A DNA stretch of 13,193 bases from CAYFJO01 sp964343305 (GCA_964343305.1 CAYFJO010000302.1:1-13193); one strand, 5' to 3'. Shown: positions 1-7,852, counted from the first letter of the stretch. The notes: a model not told the origin generated them from the sequence alone. A program made the numbers and translations.

Positions 1-397
1 AGTTGTGAAGTCGCGTGTAGCTGGTGGCGTGGATCGAGCGAACTTGTTGCTCGCTAGTGAAAACCTGAAGCGGCTTGTTGCCGTTCGGCAGCGTTTCGTA
101 GAAGACACGCTTTGCCGTATCCGGGCTGAGCCGATTCACGGTGTCCTTCTTCACACTCGCCAACTTACAAAGCTGGCCGAACGACCAATCCGTCATCAGG
201 AAGTCGCCGTCATCGCCGATCGCCAGGTTCAGGTAGTCCACCGATAAGGCAGGACGAAGCGATTGCGGGAGTTCCCAGCGATCGACCGAGTTCTGAGTTT
301 CGTGACGACAATGTTCGGCGAGTGCCGCGAGCGACGGAAACGATTCATCGGGCGCGCGACGAAACAGTTCGTTGTGCGCACGAGTTAAGTTCGACAT
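1..397 (-). CDS. DUF932 (phage/plasmid-like) protein, N-terminal part
   Basis: The reading frame opens at an ATG at 397 and stays open for 132 codons to the left edge, so the C-terminus lies outside the window. An AAGGA sequence about eight bases upstream of the ATG supports the start. The protein begins MSNLTRAHNELFRRAPDE and contains SVDRWELPQ, DWSFGQLCKLA and a segment ending RSIHATSYTRL; from memory this order of motifs is that of DUF932 proteins, long labelled 'phage/plasmid-like'. Their biochemical role is not established; they are usually found on plasmids, prophages and genomic islands, so the gene marks accessory DNA. It reads in the same direction as the 86-aa gene at 646-906, 248 bases upstream, and the two may share a transcript. 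The family call is from recognised motifs, not a search. Confidence 0.8.
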   Translation of the reverse strand, partial: MSNLTRAHNELFRRAPDESFPSLAALAEHCRHETQNSVDRWELPQSLRPALSVDYLNLAIGDDGDFLMTDWSFGQLCKLASVKKDTVNRLSPDTAKRVFYETLPNGNKPLQVFTSEQQVRSIHATSYTRLHN

Positions 398-456
398 CAA
401 AAGATTCCTTGTGTAAGAAGAGCGAAAAACGTCAGTAAAAACCGAGAGATGCACCA

Positions 457-507
457 CCGGTCCCAAAAGACGGCCGCAATTACAGCGCGGCGGCCATCGA
501 GGACCGG
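457..507. promoter_or_regulatory. Long imperfect hairpin upstream of the DUF932 gene
   Basis: CCGGTCC at 457-463 pairs with GGACCGG at 501-507. Inside it GGCCGC at 472-477 pairs with GCGGCC at 490-495 around a 12-base loop. The structure sits 60 bases upstream of the DUF932 start, between it and the 86-aa gene. It could be a terminator-like or leader structure, or a protein-binding palindrome; no U-tract follows it on either strand, so I do not call it a terminator. Confidence 0.3.
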
Positions 508-645
508 GTCAACGGTTTACTGCCCAGAAAGAAATGATCGAGAGAACTGCGTACCATGGTTTCTCACCACGTGGGTGTTGGTATCACAGTGCTTGTGGGC
601 TTGGAACACGGTGGCGCGAAATGAGATGTAATGGAGTGAGAAATG

Positions 646-906
646 TCATCTTTCCCGCCGCTTCGCCCCGATCCAATCGTCCGCGACGTTGGCGAGCTTG
701 GCGGAATTCAATAAATCCTGCTCGTCGAGCCAATGCGTGGAATTGTATTCCGCCTTTTCGTCGTCCGTTTCCACTTTCCGACTACGCGTGATCTCCGATG
801 AGTATCGCATTCCGTGCTCTGTTTCATTAGCAAAAATCGCAAGGTTCATGCGGCCTCGTCGATCTGTGTGTACCGGTTTGGTCTTTTCGTTACTTGCTGC
901 GTCCAT
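646..906 (-). CDS. Small conserved hypothetical protein (KPVH family)
   Basis: This is an 86-aa soluble, charged protein beginning MDAASNEKTKPVHTDRRGR. The chosen ATG at 906 has GAGGAAAG six to ten bases upstream; a longer in-frame start at 975 would add a hydrophobic stretch without such a site and is less likely. The motif KPVH-x-x-R-x-GR, followed by IFANETEHGMRY and, near the end, DLLNSAKLANVADDWI, matches from memory a small protein common in planctomycete genomes whose usual form reads KPVHEIRxGRIKAAIWxNET and ends LPLVAKVADLAHTWI. The central part here is longer and more diverged than that form. No function is known to me. Its position upstream of a DUF932 gene on the same strand suggests a plasmid- or phage-derived accessory module. 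Confidence 0.72.
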   Translation of the reverse strand: MDAASNEKTKPVHTDRRGRMNLAIFANETEHGMRYSSEITRSRKVETDDEKAEYNSTHWLDEQDLLNSAKLANVADDWIGAKRRER

Positions 907-1443
907 ACTTCTTTCCTCAGCAAATGCGATTAATAACGCGAATTGAGTTACCACAATCGACACGTAAAAGTCCAATGCCGTCTACATGATTGAGACTTGA
1001 ATAGCCCATGTTAGATTGAGCGCTGCGTTTTGAAGAAGCGGTCTTGCAACGTGGTTGACCTATTCACTAATTGCGCATCGTACGCCCGCGCTCCATGCGC
1101 AAGTGGTCCAAACGGCTTCTGACACGCCCTCGTGTGTCGCAAGAACGTATTCAGAGCTGACTTTTAATGGCCGAAGTCTGTTTTCGTCAATCCGATCCGT
1201 TAGCTGCAAAGGTGGCCTTCACCCGCCAGCAGTTGGACAAAAATCTAAGCTGCCTCGGTTTGTCCAGCCGACTGCAATTCGAAAAGCATCAAACTCAAGG
1301 CGGTTGATTTGACCGATGCGCCTTAAGTTGGTCACTCGGCACTCTACTGAGATTGCGCAGCTCCCCGTCGGACTTCCAGCGGCACCTTGAGTGGCAAATG
1401 CGTTGACTTGGTAGGCCTCCGATCCCCCTGTGGTTCTTGGCGT
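907..1443. other. Gene-free stretch, content not recognised
   Basis: Between the small KPVH gene and the stop of the serine hydrolase I find no frame with convincing coding character. Short open frames exist on both strands but none shows a known motif or a supported start. Part of the minus strand around 1236-1330 reads RRIGQINRLEFDAFRIAVGW without interruption, which could be an old coding remnant, but I do not recognise it. The promoter of the KPVH gene must lie at the left end of this stretch; AT-rich sequence around 925-950 is a candidate only. Confidence 0.5.
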
Positions 1444-3198
1444 TCATGGCGAACGCTTCTCGAAACGAAGGTCCTTGATGCGGTCAAAGTCGACGCCAAA
1501 GCCCGTGATGTTTTCTGATTCGTCACGTGAGAAGTTGAAGACCATGCCGCTGAACCGCTCGTTCATGGTTTTAAACGTCTCTGGAACAGTCGGGAGTAGC
1601 CACCTCTTCCGACCGTAGTTGAGTTGAACGAACAGTTTCCCATCAATGGCAGAGAGTCGATACATAGACTCCAGGTCGGTGCTATAGTATTCGCCTTCGT
1701 AGTTCGCCAATCGCTCAACATCAAGCGTGACAAATTCCACGGGTTTCCACCTTTCCTTTCTGCCGTCGCGGTATTTGATGCGAATCTGAGAGCGCTCGCG
1801 GGAATCCCTCTCTAATACAAGCTCAAACTCGTTGTACCCACGTGACGTTCGAAGCCGGTTCGGGGCGACCACTACGAGGGGTTCAGGGTCTTGCATCGCA
1901 TAGTCGAAGAATAACCACTGAAACTGCAAACGTCGGTCGCGCGTCGATACTCTGACAAAGTACCCGTATTGGCTCCGATAGGTTCCGATCATCTTGCCGG
2001 CAATCTCTTTCATCTCCTTGTCCGTAAACGCGGCAGCTGCGGAGTCTTGAGGCAACCACGGCTCTTCTGGCGGAGTGGAATCGACCTCGTCGGCCAAATA
2101 CAGGTCGGCAATCATCGGGAGTGTTCGCGCCATGTCGTACCAAGCTTCCGCCGTACTCACGTTGCCAAACGCCACGATCGAGAGCCCGTGATCGGGAAAG
2201 CGAATGAAGTGCGCGTGAAACCCCAACCCGCCACCCGTGTACCAGACACGTTTCAGTCCTTTGTAGTTTTGTTTCGGGAATCCGGACAAGCACGTCTCGT
2301 TGTTGAACAAGGAGCCGGTCTTGTGGAACTCATTGAGATGTTTTCCGGCAGGAAGAACGTTATTTGTGAAACTCGAATCCCAACGAAGCATATCGTCGAG
2401 CGACGCCATCAAACGCCACGGACCAACCGTACTGGAATTCAGACCGTAGCGCCGATAGGGCCCGTTGCCGATTCGGCTGTGGCCGATGGCGCGGTTCTTC
2501 CGCGGAAGGGCTTCATCATCATCAAAGAACGTGTGCTTCATTCCCAACGGCTCGAATAACTGCTCGCTCGTAACGTCACGGAATGATTTTCCCGTCGCCC
2601 GTTCAATGACGAGCGCCAACATGAAGTAATCGGAGTTGCTGTAAGCGAACTTTGTTCCTGGCTTGAACAAGGGAGCCTTCTGCCGCGAGATAACATCCAG
2701 GACATCTCGTTTCGTGTAAGCATCCTGCTCGGACCGCCCTAAGAGAATCATGAGGTGGTAGAAATCCCTGAGGCCGCTTCGACAGGTTAACAGATGTCGA
2801 AGTGTCACAGGGGTCTCGTATTCTGGCAACTCAGGAACGTACTTGCGAACATCGGAATCCGGTGAAAGCACTCCCTGATCGAATAGCCGAGCCGTGCATG
2901 CAGTCGTAAATGATTTCGCCAATGACATGACGTCGAACGAAGTCTTCGACGTGATGGGAATATCCGCATCCAAATTGGCCATGCCGTAGCCACGCTGATG
3001 CACGAACTTACCGTTGAGAATGACACCAACCGCAAATCCTGGTGCATTCGATCGGTCCCATTTCTCGAAGAGTCTGTCGACCGAAGCCGAATGGTTCACC
3101 TCCCCACGGTTGGCGAACGCACTTGAACCCCACAGCGCGACGGCGCACGAAACAAGGCACAAGACGAAGGACAAAAGGTTGTTTCGGCTTGGGAGCAT
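1444..3198 (-). CDS. Secreted serine beta-lactamase-family hydrolase
   Basis: This 584-aa protein starts with a signal peptide (basic n-region, hydrophobic core about 8-24, likely cleavage after AFA at 29), so it acts outside the cytoplasm. Residues about 35-365 form a class C beta-lactamase/DD-peptidase-like domain: nucleophile motif S92-L-A-K95, second motif Y186-S-N188, and a third motif Y320-T-G-G323 where His-x-Gly or Lys-Thr-Gly is usual. About 390-584 is a beta-rich C-terminal extension ending GFGVDFDRIKDLRFEK, of the kind attached to many esterase or peptidase members. The substrate cannot be read from sequence; an esterase, D-aminopeptidase or peptidoglycan-related role fits the family better than antibiotic resistance. 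The start is supported by GAGGT nine bases upstream. The gene stands alone between two gene-poor stretches and carries no transfer signals. Confidence 0.88.
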   Translation of the reverse strand: MLPSRNNLLSFVLCLVSCAVALWGSSAFANRGEVNHSASVDRLFEKWDRSNAPGFAVGVILNGKFVHQRGYGMANLDADIPITSKTSFDVMSLAKSFTTACTARLFDQGVLSPDSDVRKYVPELPEYETPVTLRHLLTCRSGLRDFYHLMILLGRSEQDAYTKRDVLDVISRQKAPLFKPGTKFAYSNSDYFMLALVIERATGKSFRDVTSEQLFEPLGMKHTFFDDDEALPRKNRAIGHSRIGNGPYRRYGLNSSTVGPWRLMASLDDMLRWDSSFTNNVLPAGKHLNEFHKTGSLFNNETCLSGFPKQNYKGLKRVWYTGGGLGFHAHFIRFPDHGLSIVAFGNVSTAEAWYDMARTLPMIADLYLADEVDSTPPEEPWLPQDSAAAAFTDKEMKEIAGKMIGTYRSQYGYFVRVSTRDRRLQFQWLFFDYAMQDPEPLVVVAPNRLRTSRGYNEFELVLERDSRERSQIRIKYRDGRKERWKPVEFVTLDVERLANYEGEYYSTDLESMYRLSAIDGKLFVQLNYGRKRWLLPTVPETFKTMNERFSGMVFNFSRDESENITGFGVDFDRIKDLRFEKRSP

Positions 3199-3489
3199 GA
3201 CATGGACCTCGCTATGGTCACGGAAGGATTGCGATTTGGTCGAGATTCTTTGAATTTGTCCGGTTGCAATCTGCCAGCGAGTGGGTCACACAGATTCTAC
3301 CACCGCGGACGTCGATCAGCACGCCAGGCACGAGGGGTTATGTCTCACCTCGTTGCAATGCCGCTGCCTGTACCATCAAAATTCGACCGTTCCGCCATGA
3401 GCCAGAATCAGCCGAAGATTCGGTTACGCTTTTGGCAAGGTCCCGATTGGGACTCGAACACAGAGGACCAAGTCAGCAACAAGACAAGG
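3199..3489. other. Intergenic stretch, nothing certain
   Basis: This stretch holds the 5' leader of the serine hydrolase on the minus strand and leads on the plus strand into the recombinase remnant. Open plus-strand frames run through it but carry no recognised motif. The sequence WDSNTEDQ, around 3450 and out of frame with the downstream recombinase piece, faintly resembles a linker of planctomycete serine recombinases; this is too weak to annotate. Confidence 0.45.
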
Positions 3490-3965
3490 ACTCGGGGCGC
3501 GTGCAACTTGCTGAGGTCGTTCGTTGGCAAGGCGGCCTCTGTGTGGACTTGGCCGTGGACCTACCTCGCCGTACGTGCGACATCTGGCGTCACGACGAAT
3601 CGCTTGTAAACCGGGTGCGCGAGTTGGCTCAGCAGTTTTCCGATGAAGAAATCGCCGCGAAGCTGAACGCGGAGGGTCTGAAAAGTGCGAAAGGCAACCG
3701 CTTCACTCGCAGCAGTGTGTCGTGGATTCGTCACAAACATCACATCGCTCCGGTGAACAAAAGAAAGACTGATGAATTGACGGTGAAAGAGGTTGCGACG
3801 CAGTTTGGTGTGAGCCATAACGTGGTTTACTATTGGATCTCACGACAGATGGTGACGGCCCGCCGCCTGAACAACGGTTCGCCGTACTGGATCACACTTG
3901 ACGCACGCAAATGCCAGGAACTTAAGAAGTGGGTACGCGAATCGTCGCGTATTCGGTCACGTTAA
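3490..3965 (+). pseudogene. C-terminal fragment of a large serine recombinase
   Basis: The frame ending at the TAA at 3963-3965 carries the tail of a serine recombinase: a VVRWQGG segment, LPRRTCDIWRHDESLVNRV, the helix DEEIAAKLNAEGLKSAKG and then SSVSWIRHKHHI. A small helix-turn-helix/MerR-like module follows (LTVKEVATQFGVSHNVVYYW and on through NNGSPYWI). This order is typical of the C-terminal DNA-binding half of 'recombinase family' proteins in planctomycetes. The N-terminal resolvase domain with its catalytic Ser is absent: upstream, no frame shows it, and the open frame simply runs into unrelated sequence. The piece cannot recombine DNA. No start codon or ribosome binding site is convincing. 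It ends right where intron-derived reverse transcriptase sequence begins, suggesting that later insertions or deletions cut the locus. Confidence 0.75.
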
Positions 3966-3981
3966 AAGTATTTTTTTCTTA

Positions 3982-5052
3982 CATCCCAAACGCTTATTGA
4001 AAGAGGTGCAGTATGCACCCAACGTCCCCGCGTTTGAGGATGAGATCGTGCAACGTGCGGTGGCGATGCTGTTGGAACAAATCTACGAACGTGACTTCCA
4101 CGATTTCTCCTACGGCTTTCGTCGCGGCCGCAGTCCGCACGATGCATTGCAAGAGCTTCGTGAGCAATGTATCCAAACTCGCACGAGATGGATCATTGAC
4201 GCCGACGTCAGTGGATTTTTCGATGCGATCGACCATCATCATCTCCGTGAGTTCCTTCGGCGACGGATGAACGATGGGAGCATCATGCGACTGATCGGTA
4301 AGTGGCTTCACCCGGGAGTGCTGGAGGAAGGTGTGTATTTTCACCCGGAGACCGGTACCCCACAAGGCGGAGTCATTTCCCCGATCGCAGCCAACGTCTA
4401 CCTGCACTATGTGTTGGACGACTGGTTCGTCCAAGAAGTCCAACCACGAATGCGGGGACGTGCATTCATCATCCGTTTTGCCGATGACTTCATCATTGGC
4501 TGCGAGCACGAGGACGATGCACGACGGATCATGGCTGTCCTCCCAAAGCGTTTTACACGCTATGGGCTTACCATTCATCCCCAGAAGCTCAAGCTGATCG
4601 CGTTTGCTCGCCCACCTATCCGGCATCCTGTCGGTCGGGAGCAGCAAGACCGTCAGTCACCCGGCAGTGGACCCGGCACATTCGACTTTCTCGGATTCAC
4701 CCACTACTGGGCGCGATCACGACGGGGTTATTGGGTGTTGAAACGTCGCACGGCCCGGAAACGGATTCGCCGTACCGCGATTGCGCTATGGCAATGGTGT
4801 CGAAGGAACCGCCATCGTCCTCTCCCGGAACAACACCTCCGGTTGCAGCAAAAGCTCGTCGGCCATTACCAGTACTTCGGTGTCCGCAGCAATTATGCGC
4901 AGCTGGAAGTGATCCGCGGGATCGCTGCAAGGGCTTGGTTCTATTGGCTCAATCGCCGTCGACGGCACCCCGATTACGATTGGGAGGCCTTCCGACAGTT
5001 GTCAGAGCAATTCCCCATTCCTCGCCCCCGAATCATCCATCACGACCCGTGA
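3982..5052 (+). pseudogene. ltrA: Group II intron reverse transcriptase/maturase, N-terminally truncated
   Basis: The piece of about 356 residues contains the reverse transcriptase core from late RT2 onward, counted from the His codon at 3982: VPAFEDEIVQRAV (15-27), YGFRRGRSPHDAL (44-56), the RT3 Asp in IIDADVSGFFDAI (71-83), TPQGGVISP (126-134), the catalytic FADD (166-169) and DFLGFTHYW (235-243). A thumb/maturase region follows with WQWCRRNRHRP and the terminal PRPRIIHH. There is no C-terminal HNH endonuclease, as in many members. Family proteins begin some 60-90 residues earlier with RT0/RT1; here that part is replaced by an unrelated frame just after the recombinase stop. The catalytic Asp residues are present but the truncation and loss of the intron 5' half make activity in cis unlikely. 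The frame could still yield protein. Confidence 0.85.
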
Positions 5053-5184
5053 CTGGCAGCCTGAAGGACAGCAAAGTTTTGTGTCGAAGCAGTGCCAAGC
5101 TTCGATTACCGAGGAACCGTATGAGGGAAACCTTCACGTACGGATCTGTGGGGGGGCTGGCCGGGTAACCGGCCGGCTCTACCC
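5053..5184 (+). ncRNA. 3' end of a group II intron (domains V and VI)
   Basis: Directly behind the reverse transcriptase stop lies a domain V-like hairpin at 5114-5146: the lower arm GAACCGTAT pairs with GTACGGATC, there is an AC bulge on the 3' side, and a short GAGG-type upper stem is capped by a GAAA-like loop. Next comes a perfect nine-pair stem, GCTGGCCGG with CCGGCCGGC, at 5156-5177 with a GTAA loop. CTACCC follows; its A is the expected branch-point position of domain VI, so the intron 3' end should lie near 5184. The middle base of the usual AGC catalytic triad is A here, and faces A rather than U, so the third lower-stem pair is lost. The 5' domains of the intron are not present upstream. 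Confidence 0.75.
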
Positions 5185-5671
5185 GGACCACCCTGCGCGA
5201 GTTTGCGGGTGGGCCTAAGCACGGCGGTGTAGTGTCAGCGAGAACCCCGCCTGCAGTTCGCAGGAATTCTTAGACGCAGCGATCGACAACACCTCGGCAC
5301 GCAATTAGGAGATGCTTGCGCGCTCATGTCCAGAGAATCGATTGCAGACTTTTTGCAGAGTATGGAGTCAAGAACGAGCGAAATCAGCGTATTGCAGAGA
5401 AATTGAACAACACTATATTTACATCTTTCTCGGGATTTCTCACACATTTCCACCCAAGAGCAATACTTTCACACGGGAGAGGTCTTTCCCACAAAGAGCC
5501 GTGAAGCTTGAACGGCAACATCATCAGCACTCAGGATTCATGTCACGGTATCTGTCACGGTAACCGTGGTACTCTTTGAAAAAAACGGTACAATCTGCGG
5601 ATCGTTTCAAGCAGGTGAAGGAAATTTGCAGCCATGTAAACTGCTTGTGACAAATGACTTTCCAAGTCAGC
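5185..5671. other. Non-coding stretch with small repeats beside the att site
   Basis: No gene is recognisable between the intron end and the integrase stop; open frames on both strands lack known motifs and good starts. Apart from the repeat cluster at 5541-5568, which is listed separately, it contains TGACTT-TCC-AAGTCA at 5655-5669, a six-pair inverted repeat immediately beside the integrase stop and about 35 bases from the tRNA-derived core. Such sites flanking an attachment core are where integrase arm sites or directionality-factor sites would be expected. Confidence 0.45.
5541..5568. repeat. TGTCACGGTA direct repeats and CACGGTAACCGTG palindrome
   Basis: TGTCACGGTA occurs at 5541-5550 and again at 5553-5562. 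The second copy is part of a 13-base palindrome with a central A, CACGGT-A-ACCGTG, at 5556-5568. The cluster lies about 135 bases from the tRNA-derived attachment core on the side away from the integrase gene. Spacing and repetition suit arm-type binding sites of a tyrosine recombinase or an operator; this is inference only. Confidence 0.4.
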
Positions 5672-6424
5672 TCAGCAAAGAATCGTCGAGTCGAGCACTG
5701 AGCTCATAATCCCTTGTTCGGGAGTTCGAATCTCTCCGGGCCTACTTTCGTTTGCAGTCGCATCGACTCGCAAAGCATCGTCTAAGTCTGCAATTTGCAG
5801 GGGCTTGGGCGATTCTCTTTTGACGGCATCAGTTGATGGCTCGTCGCACGGGTTCGCATCAAACACGCATTGTTTCGCGCTGCGCCTGGCGCTGCGCTGA
5901 TCTTTCTGATCATCCGCAACGGCCGTGTCTGTACCGGTTGCCTGCAAAGCGGTGGGGCCGTCGCCGATCACATCGCGTAGTTGATCCACCGCGTCTGCCT
6001 CTTGGCCGGGAAACAAATGGCCGTAGGTATCCATTGTCAACGTGATCGTCGAATGTCGCATCACCGTTTGCACCACCTTGGGATGAACGCTGGCCATCGC
6101 GAGCCACGCGCCGCACGTGTGGCGCAAGGCGTGAAAGTCGACCAACTCACCATCGTGATTGGCGACGGACAAAAAGTCGCTTTCGTCGCGGCGGGCGTAT
6201 TCGTCAGGATCACGCTTTGCCTGTTCCAGCCAAGCCGCGCGGGCATCGGCCAAGTCCGCTCGCAGCATGTCCGCCATGTCGTATTCTGCGGGCAGTGAGA
6301 ACACGGGGGCTTGGGGTGCCTTTCGTGTGATGTGTGCCTTCAAATCGGCCGCCAAGTCAGCTTGAACGTGCTGCCGGGCCATCCTGCGGTTCTTTGTCGA
6401 ACCGGCTTTTGCCGTGATGTAGGC
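5672..6424 (-). pseudogene. Tyrosine recombinase/integrase, catalytic half only
   Basis: The frame is open from just after a TAG at 6425-6427 down to the TGA at 5672-5674. It first reads AYITAKAGSTKNRRM; the earliest ATG is at 6382. Counted from there it contains the catalytic set of the second half of a phage-type integrase: H84-A-L-R87 (HxxR), H110 and the nucleophile Y120 in MDTYGHLFP. The core-binding domain and the first catalytic Arg are missing, so it cannot work alone. The tail reads RPGEIRTPEQGIMSS, which is the reverse translation of the tRNA 3' half at 5703-5744: the gene overlaps its own attachment site. Upstream, the frame breaks where intron-leader sequence and then the REP transposase begin, which explains the truncation. 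Confidence 0.82.
5703..5744 (+). other. Attachment core: 3' half of a tRNA-Met(CAT) gene
   Basis: The sequence from CTCATAA (anticodon loop, CAT at 5705-5707) to the discriminator A at 5744 is a complete tRNA 3' half. It has a T stem GGGAG/CTCTC around TTCGAAT at 5725-5731, then the acceptor strand CGGGCCT at 5737-5743; no CCA is encoded. The loop and T arm resemble elongator tRNA-Met. No matching 5' half precedes it: the base before the loop does not belong to an anticodon stem, and no AGGCCCG acceptor strand is found. A tRNA 3' half starting at the anticodon loop next to an integrase gene is the standard form of an att site for tyrosine recombinases. Because the tRNA is not complete, this is either the attP-like junction of an element or the distal end of one. 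Confidence 0.75.
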
Positions 6425-6527
6425 CTACGTGTACCCCTGCCGTTGCTACACCCGCGATGTTACCACCGCCAGCGTACGACTCAGGGCCAGCGTGTCTGGC
6501 TAGGACTTCGCTGCAAGACTCTTTCAT
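6423..6527 (-). pseudogene. Fragment of a group II intron leader reading frame
   Basis: From an ATG at 6527 the minus strand reads MKESCSEVLARHAGPESYAG and ends near a GVHVG segment. I recognise the pattern MKES...GPES...TGVHAG as the short leader frame found upstream of the reverse transcriptase in many bacterial group II introns; it is really intron 5' sequence that happens to be open. The similarity stops at about 6423, where integrase sequence takes over in another frame. It is therefore a 5' scrap of an intron joined to a cut integrase gene. Its orientation is opposite to the reverse transcriptase piece at 3982-5052. Identification is from memory of the motif, with no alignment. Confidence 0.6.
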
Positions 6528-6529
6528 TC

Positions 6530-7852
6530 TCAACTCCAAGCCGGTTCATCCCGGCGCTTTCTCAGACCCTGTTTCCAGGTGTTTGCCAGGTTGGCTTCGA
6601 TGCACGCCAGATCGGATTGTAGCCGCTTGGATTGAGCAAGACTTCTTCCCGCTTTGCGAATTAGGTTGCTGGCACTGTCGGGATGGCCGAGTCCAAATAG
6701 CGCCGCAAGATCACGTAGGGTGGCCGTGGTACGACGACGGGCCAAATAGGCAGCCAACTCCCGGCCCGCGGCTTGCGACCGTCGAACTTGATACGCCTCA
6801 ACAGCAACGTCGTAGTACGCCGCAACCGCAGCAACAACATCGACGGCACTCAAGTGAAGCCGTTTCCACTGCGGCACTTCGTCATCATGCTTCGGCTGTT
6901 TCAGCAGCCGTTTGATGCGCGTGGTAAATTCGTCGCTCCCCAGCAGCCATCCTTCTTGAGCCGCATCGAGTGGATTGGGCGGCGGCTCGGCGATGCCCGA
7001 TTCGACAAACCGACGATAGGCACCCGCCGCATCACTGCCGCCCATTTCACCTTGCCAGGCTGCGTGCAACAGGTCATAGCGAATCCAGTCCAGCCGCGCC
7101 GTCTTGCGTGCGTAGCCCGCGTAGCTTGACCATCGCCACTCGCGAGGATGCTGGACCAAGGGCCGTCGTCCACGCACCGGGTTGAGATGCAAATAACGGC
7201 TAACCGTCCAAAAGTACGATTCGTCCTCGACCAACTCGCCCTTAAAGCGACCCTGAAACAAGTGCCCTGGCCGGCGATGCCGCTTGGCGTACCAATTCGC
7301 ATATCCGCTCAACAGATACTGCATGCCGCGAGACAAGTTGGGCTGCGGCGTACGAAAGAACAGATGAATGTGATTCGGCATCCAGACGAAGGCGAACACT
7401 TCCCAGCCCGTGCGCGAGACCGTCTTTTCCAGCCCGTCCAGCATCCGCTGGTAGTCGTCGTCGGTGTCAAACAGCCGTTGGCGGCCGTTGCCACGTGCCA
7501 TGACGTGGTAAATCGCGTTCTCAAATTCGATGCGCAATGGGCGTGCCATGACGGAAAACTTAGCACATCCCCGAACTCCTGAAAACAGGGTCTGACCCCA
7601 ATCATATCCGCTCAACAGATACTGCATGCCGCGAGACAAGTTGGGCTGCGGCGTACGAAAGAACAGATGAATGTGATTCGGCATCCAGACGAAGGCGAAC
7701 ACTTCCCAGCCCGTGCGCGAGACCGTCTTTTCCAGCCCGTCCAGCATCCGCTGGTAGTCGTCGTCGGTGTCAAACAGCCGTTGGCGGCCGTTGCCACGTG
7801 CCATGACGTGGTAAATCGCGTTCTCAAATTCGATGCGCAATGGGCGTGCCAT
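6530..7852 (-). CDS. REP-associated Y1/HUH transposase with duplicated N-terminal domain
   Basis: TnpA_REP (RayT) proteins are IS200/IS605-like single-strand nucleases that act on REP palindromes. From ATG 7852 the protein has 440 residues. Residues 1-101 and 102-202 are the same sequence apart from one residue: each begins MARPLRIEFENAIYHVMARG and carries the metal-binding HIH of the HUH motif (H60/H62 and H161/H163). Only the second copy runs on into the helix with the candidate nucleophile (Y188, in NWYAKRHRRPGHLFQGRFK) and the rest of the protein, about 240 residues, which includes SRYLHLNPVRG. A normal-length protein of 339 aa would start at the internal ATG at 7549. The frame is also open up to 7942 through REP-like repeats. 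The last residues (about TWKQGLRK onward) read through the left inverted repeat into flanking sequence. No strong ribosome binding site precedes either ATG. Confidence 0.88.
   Translation of the reverse strand: MARPLRIEFENAIYHVMARGNGRQRLFDTDDDYQRMLDGLEKTVSRTGWEVFAFVWMPNHIHLFFRTPQPNLSRGMQYLLSGYDWGQTLFSGVRGCAKFSVMARPLRIEFENAIYHVMARGNGRQRLFDTDDDYQRMLDGLEKTVSRTGWEVFAFVWMPNHIHLFFRTPQPNLSRGMQYLLSGYANWYAKRHRRPGHLFQGRFKGELVEDESYFWTVSRYLHLNPVRGRRPLVQHPREWRWSSYAGYARKTARLDWIRYDLLHAAWQGEMGGSDAAGAYRRFVESGIAEPPPNPLDAAQEGWLLGSDEFTTRIKRLLKQPKHDDEVPQWKRLHLSAVDVVAAVAAYYDVAVEAYQVRRSQAAGRELAAYLARRRTTATLRDLAALFGLGHPDSASNLIRKAGRSLAQSKRLQSDLACIEANLANTWKQGLRKRRDEPAWS

Noticed and set aside
3436..3475. tRNA T-arm-like sequence on the minus strand (GTTCGAGTCCC)
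   Set aside because: The bases around the loop do not form a five-pair T stem and no other tRNA parts are present.
3994..4647. 217-codon minus-strand open frame opposite the reverse transcriptase
   Set aside because: The plus strand clearly encodes RT motifs here; the antisense frame has no family features.
5316..5504. 62-codon plus-strand frame between intron and integrase
   Set aside because: No motif, no ribosome binding site, and an alternative minus-strand frame of similar length; not supportable.
5655..5744. A complete tRNA gene ending at 5744, given an AGCTCAG (D-stem-like) at 5668-5674
   Set aside because: The loop after AGCTC is too long, the anticodon stem does not pair, and the 5' acceptor strand AGGCCCG is absent; only the 3' half is real.
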